Assembly (NCBI GenBank): GCA_022495005.1 | Contig: JAGYXB010000277.1 | Span: 1-64,000 of the forward strand | Origin: Rhyacophila brunnea | Lineage: Eukaryota; Arthropoda; Insecta; Trichoptera; Rhyacophilidae | Length of the DNA stretch: 64,000 nt | Reading direction: 5' to 3' | In this document: positions 12,201 to 21,147 of the stretch, one piece after another | How positions within the stretch are numbered: position 1 is the first letter of the stretch | Layout of the letters: each line of letters begins with the position of its first letter | The notes under the pieces: generated by a model | What the model saw: only the letters and a program-made list of their open reading frames with translations | The model's database searches: none | Told to the model about the DNA's origin: nothing | Translations under genes and position numbers: made by a program

Positions 12201-15200
12201 AGATTTTTCAAAATTAATTGATATTTTATTTTGAAGTCCTATGCTAAATGCAATATATCTTTTGCGCGATCAGACATGGTATAAGTATTAATTAAATTGT
12301 AAACAAAATAATGATAAGTATAAACCGTTGATAATATAATAATATAAATTAATACCAATTAGGTCACTAGTCACAAACACAAAGATTACATTGGTAGGTA
12401 CTTAATACTTATTTGTAAGTAATGATAAAAATTCTCAGTCGCTAATCAATGGGAAAGTTAAACGAAGAAATTATTCTGTGTACATTTCACCATCTACACG
12501 ACGTTTTATTTGTTTCATCCCTTGCTAAATTTCTATTATAATATATAGGTATAATATAAGGCACCAAGCCCAAAAATTTAAAATTAAAAAGAATTCTTCA
12601 ATATTCATGTAGAAACCAATAAATGCTTCTTTGACTGCATTTTGTATATTTTTGTTAATGTTTTATTGCGGCCAATAAATGAGTCTCTGTGAGAGCCCGT
12701 CTAATCCTTTTAGGCCATCCCGCCATATAAAATTATTTTCCCAGGATACTTAGAAGTGAGTAAATTTAATGATTTTGTCTACGAGACATATTTAAAGTGA
12801 TAATACAATAACAATACTGGCTACATTGTCATATTTGCAAAAATATTATGTACATGTGCTGTACTTAGGCCCTCATTCAATAATTTAATGTTTGAATTTA
12901 TTTTGATCTTATCCGAAGTCATAACATTATTATAAAAAGGTAATATTCCCACGAAATTTTATCGGTCTTTTGTAAAAACTCACTATTTCGAAGTATCAGA
13001 AAAAGGATTACCTACCTATTTAACTTGTTTGTGTCATAAATATCAGTCCGAAATTACTATGTATTCCATTACACAAATAATAAAATTATCTTTACTAGGT
13101 ATTTGTTTTCTATTAAATAATAAAAATTGTCAAATTAAGAAATAACATTACCGATTATTTTTGTAGGAATTTGTAATAATTTCAACAGCAATTTATTTTA
13201 TTTGTGTATATTATGTTTTCCTACTAGGATACATGGTGGTATAATACGTATCGAAATTATCGGCAGAGTGCATAAAACGTTTGATCTGAACCTTTTGTTG
13301 AGTTTAAATAGCAGGGTGTTTAGTCAACGTGTGTTTTCAGTTCCCAATGTAAGCGTTCAAATTTTTATGTCTTGTTAATTAACAGAAAACCCGAAAAATT
13401 ATGATTCTTACAATCTGTCACAATAATGACGTATATGTTGACGAACACACACAAATACAGAAAAAGGATCGAATGAATAAATGAGCAATCAAGAGTCTGC
13501 GACGAAATTAGGTATGTCCAACCCTTAAATTGAGATGGGCCGGACATAAAATATCGCAGATGAAACGACCGCTGAATGAATGCAATAATCCAGTAGTTTT
13601 AGAGGAACGTAAGATAATTAGAATTATAATAATATGCTATATTGACAAGATATTTAAGTTCGATGAAATCACGTGCCCGTGAAAAATAATTAACCAAAAA
13701 GAGTGGAGAAAGCTTGAGGAGGCCTTTACCACAGGTGATGAAATAATATAGTTTCACAAATTTTAATGCAAAATAATTTGTTTTCTACGAGGAATTTATT
13801 TTATATTAAGTAATACGAGGGTGGGTCAATAATTCCTTAGAAAAAAGCATTAAAACAGTTTTTATTTTTGTATTTTTTTTTTATTTCTCAACATAATCTC
13901 CTTGGAGCTCAATACACTTGGTTAGACGTTTCTCAATTTTTTTTAAACCGTCAGAAAAATAAGTTTTCGGAAGGTCCTCAAAATAAGCATTTGTCCGATC
14001 GATGACTTCTTCATTTGAAAAAAAACGTTGTCCACTTAGCCATTTTTTTAAGTTTGGGAAAAGGAAAAGTCACTGGGGGCTAAATCTGGCGAATACGGTG
14101 GGTGGTCGACCAATTCGAACTTCAATTCTTCAATTTTAGCCATTGATCGTAAACATGTGTGAACACGGGCATTGTCCTGATGAAAGAGGATTTTTTTCCT
14201 GTTTAAATGAGGCCGTTTTTCTTCAATTTTGTTTTTTAGCTGGTCCAATAAAGATGCATAATAATCCCCTGTTATTGTTTTTCCTTTTTCCAAATAGTCA
14301 ACGAAAATAATTTCACGTGCATCCCAAAATACAGTAGCCATAACCTTACCAGCTGATTTTACGGTTTTCGCCTTCTTTGGACATGGTTTGCCTTCGCAAT
14401 CCACTGCTTTGACTGTTCTTTTCGTCTCGGGAGTATAGTGGTGTATCCATGTTTCATCTACAGTCACAAAGCGACGAAAAAATTCATCCGGATTGCGTTG
14501 CATGAGCGACAACAGGGCTTTAGAGGCCACCACCCTATTGCGTTTATTGTCGACTGTGAGCAAACGCGGCACCCATCTTGCAGAAATATTTTTCATGCCC
14601 AATTTGTCATGTAAAATAGAAATGACGCTACCTTTTGAGATCCCTGTAACCTCAATTATCTCACTCAACTTTAATCTTCGGTCACTTAACACCATATCGT
14701 GGATTTTATTGATCATTTCTGGTGTAGTCACCTCTACAGGACGTCCTGAGCGTGGTTCATCCTTTGTTGATGTACGACCACGTTTAAATTCATTTAACCA
14801 GTTATAAATAGTTGTGAAGTGAAGGAGCAGATATGCCGTGAACTAAATCCAACTCATTTTTTATTTCCTTTGCTGTTAACCCTTTTATATTAACCCATCG
14901 CGCCCTAGCGGCGTCAATTTGACGCCGCTGTTGACAAAGTACTTCTGGACAATCGGCGCCAATTTGACGCCGCTGCGACAGACCGCAGTAAATGATAATT
15001 TTTAACCATATACTACCATCTATCGAAAAATTCTTAAACCAAAATCGTTCAATAGATAATGTATCCAGAAATTAAGACTGTCAGTAATACAGTGACCGAT
15101 ATATATTTTCGGAATAATATTGTTTGTAAGTCGATTCGTATCGCGTCATCTTTAGAAATTATCAAGATGGCGAGTGGTTCGGGTATCGATAAATTGTTGC

Positions 15201-18200
15201 GGAAAAGTGGCGGTAAATCATTATCTATCGATGAGATCCGCGATATATTGAACCAATCTGATAACGACAGTCTTTGTGACAGTGATAGTGAGCCAGACAT
15301 TGATAATTGTGACGAAGATCTCCATATTTCGTCGGATGAAGAAGGGCCCGAGGAAGAAGTAACCACGCCGTCCGTTATTACATCGGATGATCAAAATATG
15401 TTCCCCAACAAACGCCTGCGGTTGAATTCATGTGATGCATGGAATTGGGAAGAGACTGCAGACGTATGCAGCATTCCTTTCAAGGGGCAGCCAGGATTAT
15501 GCCGAACGACTATCAATGCCTTTGAGGCCGACAAGTCGGAGTATGCGGCATGTCGAGAATTTTTCACGGAGCTGTTTTGGTCTCAAATCACTTCCGAAAC
15601 TAACCGGTACGTACATGTTTTATCAATTTATATATTTTTAGTTTACAATTGAAAATAAACGAAACATGTTGATACAATTTTGGGTATTTCCTCTGCAATA
15701 TACCTAGTCAGATCATATTTCAATGCAAAATAATATTTCCCATATCTGACACTGTTCTGTAGGTACTCAATATTTCTTTATTCTTTATCTTCAGATACGC
15801 CACGGAGAGATCATCTACATCTACGCCCAGTGAAGAATGGAAGGACATCACTTCTGAGGAGCTGCAGGCCTACTTCTGCCTATGCATTCTGATGGGCGCA
15901 GTGCGAAAGTCAACTATCAAAAGTTACTGGTCCAAAAGACAGGTTATTGAGACACCTTTTTTCATATCTGTAATGCCACGGGTGAGATTTGAAACTATCT
16001 CCAAGAATGTGCACTTTGCGGACGACAAAGATGCTTCTCCAGGAGATAGGTCCAAAAGATTCGCCCTATAATAACTCATCTGCGTAAGAGATTTCGCGAT
16101 GTTTATAAACCAAACTACAAGCTTTCTATCGATGAAAGCTTGATGAAGTTCCGGGGACGTTTATGCTATGTGCAGTTCAATAGGAATAAACGTGCCCGGT
16201 TCGGCGTAAAGTTTTATAAACTTTGTGAGTCTCAGTCAGGGTATTGTTTCGATTTCAGTATATATACTGGGACGAAGGAGGGAGATTTGGACTTGCCGTC
16301 TAGTGAAGCGATTGTGCATCATCTATTGTCAGGCTATGAGACTGATGGGCATACTCTCTTCCTGGATAACTGGTATTCGTCTCCCAATCTTTACTCAGTC
16401 TAAAAGAAAAAGGAACAAACTGTGTAGGTACAGTTAGGACCAACCGCAAGAATATGCCTACGAGTATGAAGGGAAAGAAGAAAATGGCGAGAGGTGAAAC
16501 GTCGTGCCTGTTCAGTCATGGATTGATGGCACTCCAATGGATGGATAAAAAACCTGTCACAATCTTATCCACCATTCATGAGGGCATCTCTATGACTGCA
16601 ACAGGCAAAATGATTCATCGTAGCCAGCAGGCAGTTACCAAACCCCAGGCCGTTATTGACTACAATAATGGCATGGGGGGAGTAGATCGTCAAGATCAAT
16701 GCCTGGCCTCCTTCCCGATTATGCGTAGGTATATAAAGGGGTATAAGAAGATATTTTTTTATCTGTGATATGGCCTTATTTAATTCATATCAGATTTTTA
16801 AAAAAGTATCTCCGGCCCGATTGACCTACAATGAGTTTAGGGTCAACGTGGCAGAACAGATACTGCAAAGAGTTACTCTCCCTGACTATGGCAGAAAAGG
16901 TAGGCCCTCAGTTAGTGATTGTCCTTTGCGGCTTCAGGCATTGCAATGGGCTCATTTCCCAGGAAATATTGCTGTTGGCCCTGGGGGAAAAAAGTATCCC
17001 ACAAGGCAATGCCACGTTTGTCGTGCAAGGAAGAAAGACTCAAAAACACGCTGGGAGTGTAAAAAATGCAAGGTGGCTCTCCATCTTCCAGAGTGTTTTG
17101 AAGAATACCACACTAAGCTCCACTTTTAATTTAATTTTTTATGTTTTAATGTGTTTTTATTTATGTTTTCTTCAATTCTTTATCATTTTCTCAATAAAAT
17201 TTTATGTAAAAAAAAAAAAAATCTTTTTTTATATTTATTTCCTAAAACCTATAAATCCATTGTCATATACAAAACACAATAATTAGAAAGAATAATTCAA
17301 TACCTACACAATATCACAAAAATAATTGGAATCAAGTATATAATTTAAAAGTTATAGCAATTTTAGTATAACATATACTCTTGTAAAATTTAACTACAAA
17401 ATTAAATCTGGCTGTTGGTCCAAAGTATTTCCCATTTTAATCTGTCTTGGATGGGTTAAAATGTTTAATAACAGCTCTAAACTCAATTTTCTCCATTTTT
17501 GTACACAAGCAAATTTTTTTTTTAAATGTACGAAAATAAAAAACAACAACCCGACCAATCTGATTGAAACTTCGCAGCATACTGAATCGGTAGTGCCGCT
17601 GCATGAAAACAAACCGCTTACAGTACTAGTCGCGCCACCTGTCGGCTTTTCTAAGGACTTATTGACCCACCCTCGTATAATATTTTCACATTCGGATATA
17701 ATACTACTGACCAGTTTTTAATTAATAATGCGTATACATTCTGAAAATATCAATCTTTTTCGAAGATATACCAAAACAAATTACAAGTCTTATGTGATAC
17801 ATCAATATAAACCACGGCGTCTATTCATATATCTGCGAAAGAGCGTAATAGCAAGTATTATGAGCTTCTTATTCGAAAGAAAGAGTGCACGACACGTCGC
17901 TTATTTAGATATGACTACACTTTTCGGAAATTTCTGTGAACACAAATTTAGTCGACGCAATATGTTGATATATATTGCACAATCGTCGAAAACCTAACTT
18001 TGTCAATTTTTATGCTAGAGACCTGAAATTTTCACTAGACATGCACAAAAAATATGGTAATATAAAAAGCGAATAAAACCTAAAACACTATTTTCAGACT
18101 TACAACGGTTTTTCAAGGGGTCGGCGATATACTCTACGACATATCGCTTACCATAGTTTATTTGGTGCCTGAATGTTGTCTATTATTAATAGGAATACTC

Positions 18201-21147
18201 TGCTCTACCCCATATATTATCACAATGTCCACTACCTACAGTTTCGAAGGATTGAGTCTGGAGATTTGACATAAATAGAGAACACTACACTTTGTCAGTC
18301 TTATCTATTAATTGTTTTCATTGAATTAAGAATACAAATTGCAGATGGAATTAGCAAACTTATATTATTTTTTTTCGAGAATGTCTGATCCTTATAATGG
18401 GGATATCATTTTTTATTTTATGAATTGATTAATTTTTTATGAAAAAATTATACAAATTGTATGAGTAGAAAGTAGATCAGAAATGGTTTGAGATTTGACG
18501 TTTGGTTCAGTGTATCATTGAATGATAATGTTCTCGGACCATCAGAAATGGTGACATGAAACGTCAAACCAATTCGGACGATCCATAGACTAATGACAAT
18601 CTGTCAAAGTGTGATAAGCATTATTTGGCATTTATATATCGTGAGACGTTCATATTAATATGTTAGACATTTACACCATAGGAACTCACTTGAATTATGT
18701 ATATTATAGATTACTAATCAAAACCTATTATTCATAAGTAACCATATGCGAACAAGAAGCCGCTTTTGGTCTTATTATCCCAAAATCCAGCCATATTTTC
18801 TGTGCAGAGTTCGATTTAAAATCATTACTATAATTATTATGTCAGACCAAGAATTTATTTTCATTTTATTTATGTTTTGTAACGGAGATTCTAAACTACG
18901 AACTGTGTTAAATCAACTCAGAATTATCAGGTTTTATATTACCTAACGAATTTTATCATTTTAATATGTTCGATTGTCGTCTAAGTCACAATATCATACT
19001 GTCGACATGAAAACAATCAAACAAGTGGGAAATTATGAAAAGCTCTAGTCAAAAGTAATTTTTAAAAAATTTTGTCATACCTATAAATCTTATAAATGAA
19101 CTAAATGGCTACCTATTCATGAAGCATTATTTATATTTTGTACATTTAAGATAAATGAATATGACAGTTTGTTAAATTTGTGTTATTGTAGACGACGATA
19201 GGTTAGAATTTCATAACAAGTTAATGTTTCAATAAATGTGTTGCTGTTTTAGAGATTAATATGTTATTGAGTTAAATTTAAGTACTGGCAACACAAATTA
19301 GTCATCAGAAAAGCGTTCCCGTGGACATTCTGCCAAACGGTCCCAAATCAAACAAATCAAACCGTTCCATTTGAATTGTTCGATTCAGGTTGAATGATAC
19401 GAACCTTATATCAACGTGTTCTTACTTTTTCGAGAATGTTCCTTTTCTCTTTAACTAACAATGTGTTTCTTGGGTGAGACATTATGTAAACTCATAAGGG
19501 GTTGGTACTCTCTTCCCTACCTCTGTCTCGAAGAGTATACGGTATATTTGATTTTATACAGTAAACAATACAATAATTTGATATGCGCGAGTATTTAATG
19601 TTCAAGGTAATTTATACTGGAGCTACGGCGTAGTCAGACCATGTGCCTAGCTCAATCGAATAGCTCACATAACTCTATTAGGGCTTACGGCTAACCGTTT
19701 GGAAGCAAGACTACTATAGTTAACTAGGTGAATTAGGTCTCTTGACGAAGCCAAGCTCGACTCAATTCTAACTGATTACTGAAGGTCAAACGTCCCTTTA
19801 TATAGTCAAATGGGCGACCCCCCTCTCTGCCGTCTATGTGGTAACGTCTGCGCACTGTAGTGAGAGCGCGCGAACAGTGCGGTATGCGACGTCTGATGAG
19901 TGAAAAAGAAAGTATTCGAAGGCGCCCGTGCTATAAACTACAATAAACACATAAAAACCAGAATTGAATGCGCTAAAAGGAAACGGGACTGCAAAAACTA
20001 TACGCAAATAGAAAAATAATGGGAATTCCGGCCACGTAAAATCGGAATACACTGTAAATTAAATTCATTACATACAACATCATTTATAATAATGCAATAA
20101 GATCACAATATTATTATGAATAAGTACATAGATGTGTCATTTATGTCTCTATATAATAGTGGTTTCATCTTTTTTTTGTTTACAGATGGTAAGACACAAT
20201 GCGAGAAGTCACAACAATTCGAGGATCTCTCAGGACAAAAATGAATCAGAAGATGGTTAGTAGGTTTGATTAACTGTTATGGCATGATATATCAGACTGC
20301 CACGGTTTTTTCATTATGTTTCTTGGTTATGGCAACTCCATAACGGTATTGTTCTTGGGCATCAATTTGGAATGTCTGTTTGTCCATTTGTTCAGTTATA
20401 ACTCAAAGACTACTGGACTAATATTGATGAAACTTGCACAGTTCATAGACTGCATTGTTGGTACCTACCAGCTTGGAATACTTTCAATAGACTTTAATCT
20501 TGATTCTCGATATCTCAAAAACTCCTCGAAGATAACGCACTTGCAACAGTAAGAGGTAACAAGCGGGTTGAGAAGCGTGTGCGCCTTAAAATAAAACAAA
20601 TTCCGTGTCAATAATTTGCAAGAATATATCGTCTCTGTTCTGGCAGAACACACAAACTGGAGAATACGAGTTTTGAGTAATTTGACTTTGAAGTTGTTAA
20701 AATGTTTGAAATAATGGTCTATCATGTGAGTTTATTAAGTAATCGTAAAAAGGATGACTTTAAAATAAAGACTTTATTTATTAAGAAGGTTTCCACACGG
20801 TAAAGTTTTAAATAAGGAACATTTTGGTACTAACTCAATATTTCATTTTTTCGAATTAGTGTCTTCTGCCAGAACAGTGACGATATTATGGTGCCACAAA
20901 ATGCAATAGATAGTGATCTAGTAGGTTTTTTTATTTATCATTGCTTACCTATTTGTTTCTGAAATACATAAATTTTTTCTCAACAGACTTGAGTTCGGGC
21001 CTGTCGGAAAAGGACCACCACGGACAAAAATACGAGGCCAACAAGCAGCAAATCACTTTCTACCATTGCGAGACATGCGATCTGCAGACTGCCAGCAAGC
21101 ACGCTTACAAGAAACACGCATGCAATCAAAGACAGTCACGTCTCTGA
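143..21147 (+). CDS. C2H2 zinc-finger protein gene, 3' part (gene span; exons listed separately)
   Basis: Seven joined exons give one continuous reading frame ending at TGA 21145-21147; the N-terminus lies upstream of the window. Every junction keeps phase: 257/1840 phase 0, 1939/3224 phase 1, 3317/6269 phase 2, 6389/7721 phase 0, 7891/20186 phase 0, 20255/20987 phase 1. The protein has an acidic N-terminal part, then a basic stretch (RRKRGEF), finger 1 (C-KL-C, 12 residues, H-RSI-H), a serine-rich linker, finger 2 (C-GL-C, 12 residues, H-NARS-H) and a C-terminal finger-like motif (C-ET-C, 12 residues, H-A-C) lacking a standard last histidine. Both complete fingers are assembled only by splicing, which strongly supports the model. 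Likely a nuclear DNA-binding protein; I do not recognise the family. The 12.3-kb intron between the halves of finger 2 is full of transposons. No clear AATAAA follows the stop. Confidence 0.82.
691..1274 (-). mobile_element. pogo/Tigger-like DNA transposon, internally deleted
   Basis: The left end, after TA 689-690, is CAGTATAACCCCTATTTTAC. The right end, read in reverse, is CAGTACATTTAATACCCGC. CAGTA...ACCCC-type termini and a TA target fit the pogo/Tigger branch of Tc1/mariner. On the minus strand, 812-1108 encodes a transposase C-terminus: an acidic DLSAEELSDEEE stretch, then a tail ending TNIYEFFNKK, like Tigger/jerky-type C-termini. The DDE catalytic core is missing, so it cannot move on its own. 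The right TA has decayed to AA. Confidence 0.6.
812..1108 (-). pseudogene. Tigger/pogo transposase C-terminal remnant
   Basis: A 98-codon open stretch inside the 691-1274 element. It has an acidic segment rich in Glu/Asp, then a helix-like KTYFTSFADIQDDTFKCLY segment and a C-terminal tail ending in the FF-N-K-K pattern common at the end of Tigger-type transposases. No DDE residues or helix-turn-helix domain are present. The assignment rests on overall resemblance to known Tigger C-termini, so it is moderately sure. Confidence 0.5.
1840..1939 (+). CDS. zinc-finger gene, second visible exon
   Basis: Acceptor TTTTTCAG ends at 1839; donor GTAAAT starts at 1940. It has 33 codons plus one base, starting GLSEDGTIQG and ending SVSQPH. 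Acidic, with a histidine cluster but no finger motif. The opening SEDGT echoes TEDGT in the previous exon. Confidence 0.75.
2160..2467 (+). repeat. dispersed repeat family A, copy 1
   Basis: About 308 bp sharing long blocks with 19619-19935: CTACGGCGTAGTC, AGCCAAGCTCGACTCAATTC and AGTATTCGAAGG occur in the same order and orientation. No long ORF or clear TIR, so it is probably a non-autonomous element of unknown class. Confidence 0.6.
2501..3012. repeat. TIR element related to 32217-32781, diverged copy
   Basis: The left end (CCTTAGGCGTAAAACCCAC) and the right end read in reverse (CTAAGGCATACAGCCCACC) form imperfect terminal inverted repeats of about 40 bp. The inside matches 32217-32781 in reverse orientation, for example the block around 2655-2700 with CATTCATTGAACATG. 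It is GC-richer than its surroundings and has no transposase. Confidence 0.55.
3224..3317 (+). CDS. zinc-finger gene, third visible exon
   Basis: Acceptor CCGCAG ends at 3223. The donor is placed at GTTCGT (3318) because only this site leaves the two bases needed to complete the codon opened by the next exon. It encodes QYVQVVERDQVPLVYF and ends in PTIPNV. No known domain. Confidence 0.7.
3418..3487 (+). repeat. possible tRNA-derived SINE head
   Basis: TGGTAGAGCAGG looks like a pol III box A and TGTTCTAATCC about 40 bases further resembles a box B. A similar layout recurs in reverse around 42205-42270. It does not fold into a full cloverleaf, so a SINE is more likely than a tRNA gene. Confidence 0.3.
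3793..5762 (-). mobile_element. pogo-like DNA transposon, defective, 1.97 kb
   Basis: Flanked by TA at 3791-3792 and 5763-5764. The left end begins GGGTAGAGGAGAGTTGGTAG; the right end read in reverse is GGGGAGAGCAGGTAGGATTC, so both ends converge on GGTAGGATTCGTACA. Several more TTCGTAC motifs lie near both ends (about 3985-4063 and 5350-5396), probably transposase-binding repeats. The minus strand keeps transposase C-terminal sequence in two overlapping frames, 4975-5217 and 4673-5000. The catalytic core is not visible, so this copy is non-autonomous. Confidence 0.7.
4673..5217 (-). pseudogene. pogo/Tigger-type transposase C-terminus, frameshifted
   Basis: Two minus-strand frames join near 4975-4990. 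The first ends VGLITPEIVSPIPE, like the proline-rich end of the DDE domain in pogo/Tigger transposases. The second continues GKLPGKSRIYTDTPEKNR and then a highly charged lysine/glutamate coiled-coil segment. TDTPEK-type motifs are typical after the catalytic domain of insect pogo-like transposases. A single frameshift separates the parts; helix-turn-helix and DDE residues are absent. Confidence 0.55.
6269..6389 (+). CDS. zinc-finger gene, exon 4 (first of two identical copies)
   Basis: It completes a split glycine codon, then encodes RRKRGEFVLPTDTSK and the start of finger 1, CKLCDFKCNAIKELTAHR. The first histidine is here; the second (SIH) is in the exon at 7721. The length of 121 is not a multiple of 3, so including both copies would shift the frame and reach a stop within 24 codons of the second copy. 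Confidence 0.8.
6436..6556 (+). CDS. duplicate copy of zinc-finger exon 4
   Basis: Identical to 6269-6389 with the same acceptor and donor. It could replace the first copy without changing the protein. The spacer between the copies (6390-6435) is 46 bases, probably too short to be spliced as an intron, so only one copy is expected per transcript. Confidence 0.6.
6585..7720 (+). other. intron of the zinc-finger gene
   Basis: AT-rich sequence without a supported gene. At 7022-7056 a short block (CCACGTGTTAAAACTGTGAA) is the reverse complement of a block at 42481-42504 in CCT5 intron 7, so it is part of a dispersed repeat. Confidence 0.5.
7721..7891 (+). CDS. zinc-finger gene, exon 5
   Basis: 57 whole codons between acceptor TTTCAG (ends 7720) and donor GTCGGT (7892). 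It starts SIHQASGG, giving the last histidine of finger 1, passes through a serine-rich linker (SSPSSSSNSATS) and ends in the first half of finger 2, CGLCNFKATSKLQ. Confidence 0.8.
8757..9230. repeat. AT-rich tandem array, about 105-bp unit
   Basis: The unit, containing ATGGAAAGAACAATCATAATG and later AATAAATCACATTTTATT, starts at about 8757, 8866, 9073 and 9182. The second unit is split by a 105-bp insertion at 8927-9031. The last unit runs into the ORF at 9160-9567. Confidence 0.75.
8927..9031. mobile_element. 105-bp piggyBac-type MITE with TTAA target duplication
   Basis: TTAA at 8923-8926 and 9032-9035. The left end CCCAATGCTTACGGG and the right end read in reverse, CCCAATGTTTACAGG, form an inverted repeat of about 15 bp. 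The neighbouring tandem units show the uninterrupted sequence TATCTTAATACAAATAAATC, so the empty site is visible in the same window. Confidence 0.8.
9160..9567 (-). pseudogene. hypothetical ORF, probably transposon-derived fragment
   Basis: 135 codons, no recognised complete domain. It has an acidic middle part, then a basic segment KGAKRRRQEINWKKNILKTS and IQEKKNKPPCN, and a C-terminal hydrophobic run (MIVLSIFLISIVLLIIQYI). The basic W-K-K-N ... K-P-P-C pattern resembles N-terminal parts of insect transposon-associated hypothetical proteins I have seen, but I cannot name the family. The hydrophobic tail is encoded by the last unit of the AT-rich tandem array, so it may be an accident of the repeat rather than a membrane segment. 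Confidence 0.3.
9766..10055 (+). repeat. dispersed repeat family B, copy 1
   Basis: About 290 bp whose reverse complement recurs at 34775-35060. Shared blocks include TTGAGGCACGGTCTAAAAAG and GGCGATGCGCGG. No transposase ORF. Confidence 0.7.
10630..11769. mobile_element. non-autonomous hAT element, copy 1 of a pair
   Basis: It begins CAGTGGTGAAG and ends CTTCGCCACTG, an inverted repeat of 11 bp with one mismatch. It is flanked by a perfect 8-bp duplication GTAGATAT (10622-10629 and 11770-11777), the hallmark of hAT. No transposase ORF in 1.14 kb of AT-rich sequence. Ends and end-proximal blocks match the element at 30223-31103. Confidence 0.85.
13497..13745 (+). pseudogene. LINE 3'-end remnant
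   Basis: Broken frames recall the end of insect non-LTR retrotransposon ORFs: a piece reading LRWAGHK around 13527-13550, and EWRKLEEAFTTG near 13700-13740. The frames shift several times. The clade is uncertain. Confidence 0.4.
14894..17455 (+). mobile_element. piggyBac-like element 1 (nested in mariner), 2.56 kb
   Basis: TTAA at 14890-14893 and 17456-17459 with termini CCCATC...GATGGG. The left end carries the repeated motif GCGTCAATTTGACGC and its variant GCGCCAATTTGACGC, a palindromic subterminal repeat. The insertion interrupts the mariner N-terminal codons exactly at a TTAA, which fixes the ends. It contains a decayed transposase gene. Confidence 0.88.
15167..17129 (+). pseudogene. piggyBac (DDE_Tnp_1_7 type) transposase, several frameshifts
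   Basis: It starts MASGSGIDKLLRKSG with an acidic N-terminus, then an apparent intron 15607-15794 (GTACGT...TTCAG) that keeps the codon across the junction (NR|YATERSS). The core continues with frame changes near 16065 and 16400. Candidate catalytic aspartates are in SIDESLMKF, LDNWYSSPN and GGVDRQDQ. A stop near 16767 precedes the last part. The C-terminus keeps the cysteine-rich domain: CHVCRARKKD ... WECKKCKVALHLPECFEEYH. All conserved blocks are present, but the frame is broken at least three times, so this copy is inactive. Confidence 0.85.
18256..18360 (+). repeat. MITE fragment related to 33031-33272
   Basis: It starts GGAGATTTGACATAAATAGA and includes ACACTACACTTTGTCA and TTTTCATTGAATTAAGAATAC, all with counterparts in the inverted-repeat element at 33031-33272. 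Confidence 0.55.
19619..19935 (+). repeat. dispersed repeat family A, copy 2
   Basis: Same order of blocks as 2160-2467, including CTACGGCGTAGTC, AGCCAAGCTCGACTCAATTC and AGTATTCGAAGG. No coding signal. Confidence 0.6.
20186..20255 (+). CDS. zinc-finger gene, exon 6
   Basis: Acceptor TTTACAG ends at 20185; donor GTTAGT is at 20256. It encodes MVRHNARSHNNSRISQDKNE and ends SED plus one base, completing finger 2 with H-NARS-H. Confidence 0.8.
20256..20986 (+). other. intron of the zinc-finger gene
   Basis: No gene. Around 20380-20445 the text TCAAAGACTACTGGACTAAT with GATGAAACTTGCACAG resembles a short motif common in insect repetitive DNA; a related motif lies near 54555-54640. Confidence 0.4.
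20987..21147 (+). CDS. zinc-finger gene, last exon
   Basis: Acceptor CTCAACAG ends at 20986. It encodes DLSSGLSEKDHHGQKYEANK and then FYHCETCDLQTASKHAYKKH and ends HACNQRQSRL, stop TGA. The last finger-like motif has H-A-C after the 12-residue loop instead of H-X3-5-H, so it is a weak or altered zinc site. Confidence 0.8.

Larger units (their letters stand above)
13879..17496 (-). pseudogene. mariner transposase, interrupted and frameshifted
   Basis: The start ATG is at 17496-17494 and encodes MEKIEFRAVIKHF up to the piggyBac insertion. It resumes at 14889 with NIKGLTAKEIKNELDLVHG, shifts frame near 14815, and continues as the open stretch 14731-14048. The catalytic triad of the DD34D type is visible: D in TVDETWIHHY, D in FHQDNARVH and D in YSPDLAPSDF. 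A further frameshift near 14048 leads to the C-terminus, LKKWLSGQRFFSNEEV to GDYVEK, with the stop near 13879. The insertion and at least two frameshifts make it inactive. Confidence 0.85.
13816..17675 (-). mobile_element. mariner element split by a nested piggyBac
   Basis: TA target at 13814-13815 and 17676-17677. The terminal repeats read CGAGGGTGGGTCAATAATTC at the left and, in reverse, CGAGGGTGGGTCAATAAGTC at the right. Removing the nested piggyBac with one TTAA leaves about 1.29 kb, the usual mariner length. The transposase is on the minus strand. Confidence 0.9.
7892..20185 (+). other. 12.3-kb intron of the zinc-finger gene filled with mobile DNA
   Basis: It splits finger 2 between KLQ and MVRH. 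Besides the elements listed separately, I see nothing to call in 7892-8750, 10060-10629, 11780-13490, 17680-18250, 18365-19615 and 19940-20185, all AT-rich. A weak inverted repeat around CGTCAAACC lies near 18484-18575. Confidence 0.7.

Noticed and set aside
17461..17997. Two + strand ORFs at the right side of the mariner
   Set aside because: The first overlaps the reversed N-terminus and UTR of the mariner; the second has no recognisable domain and lies in AT-rich intron.
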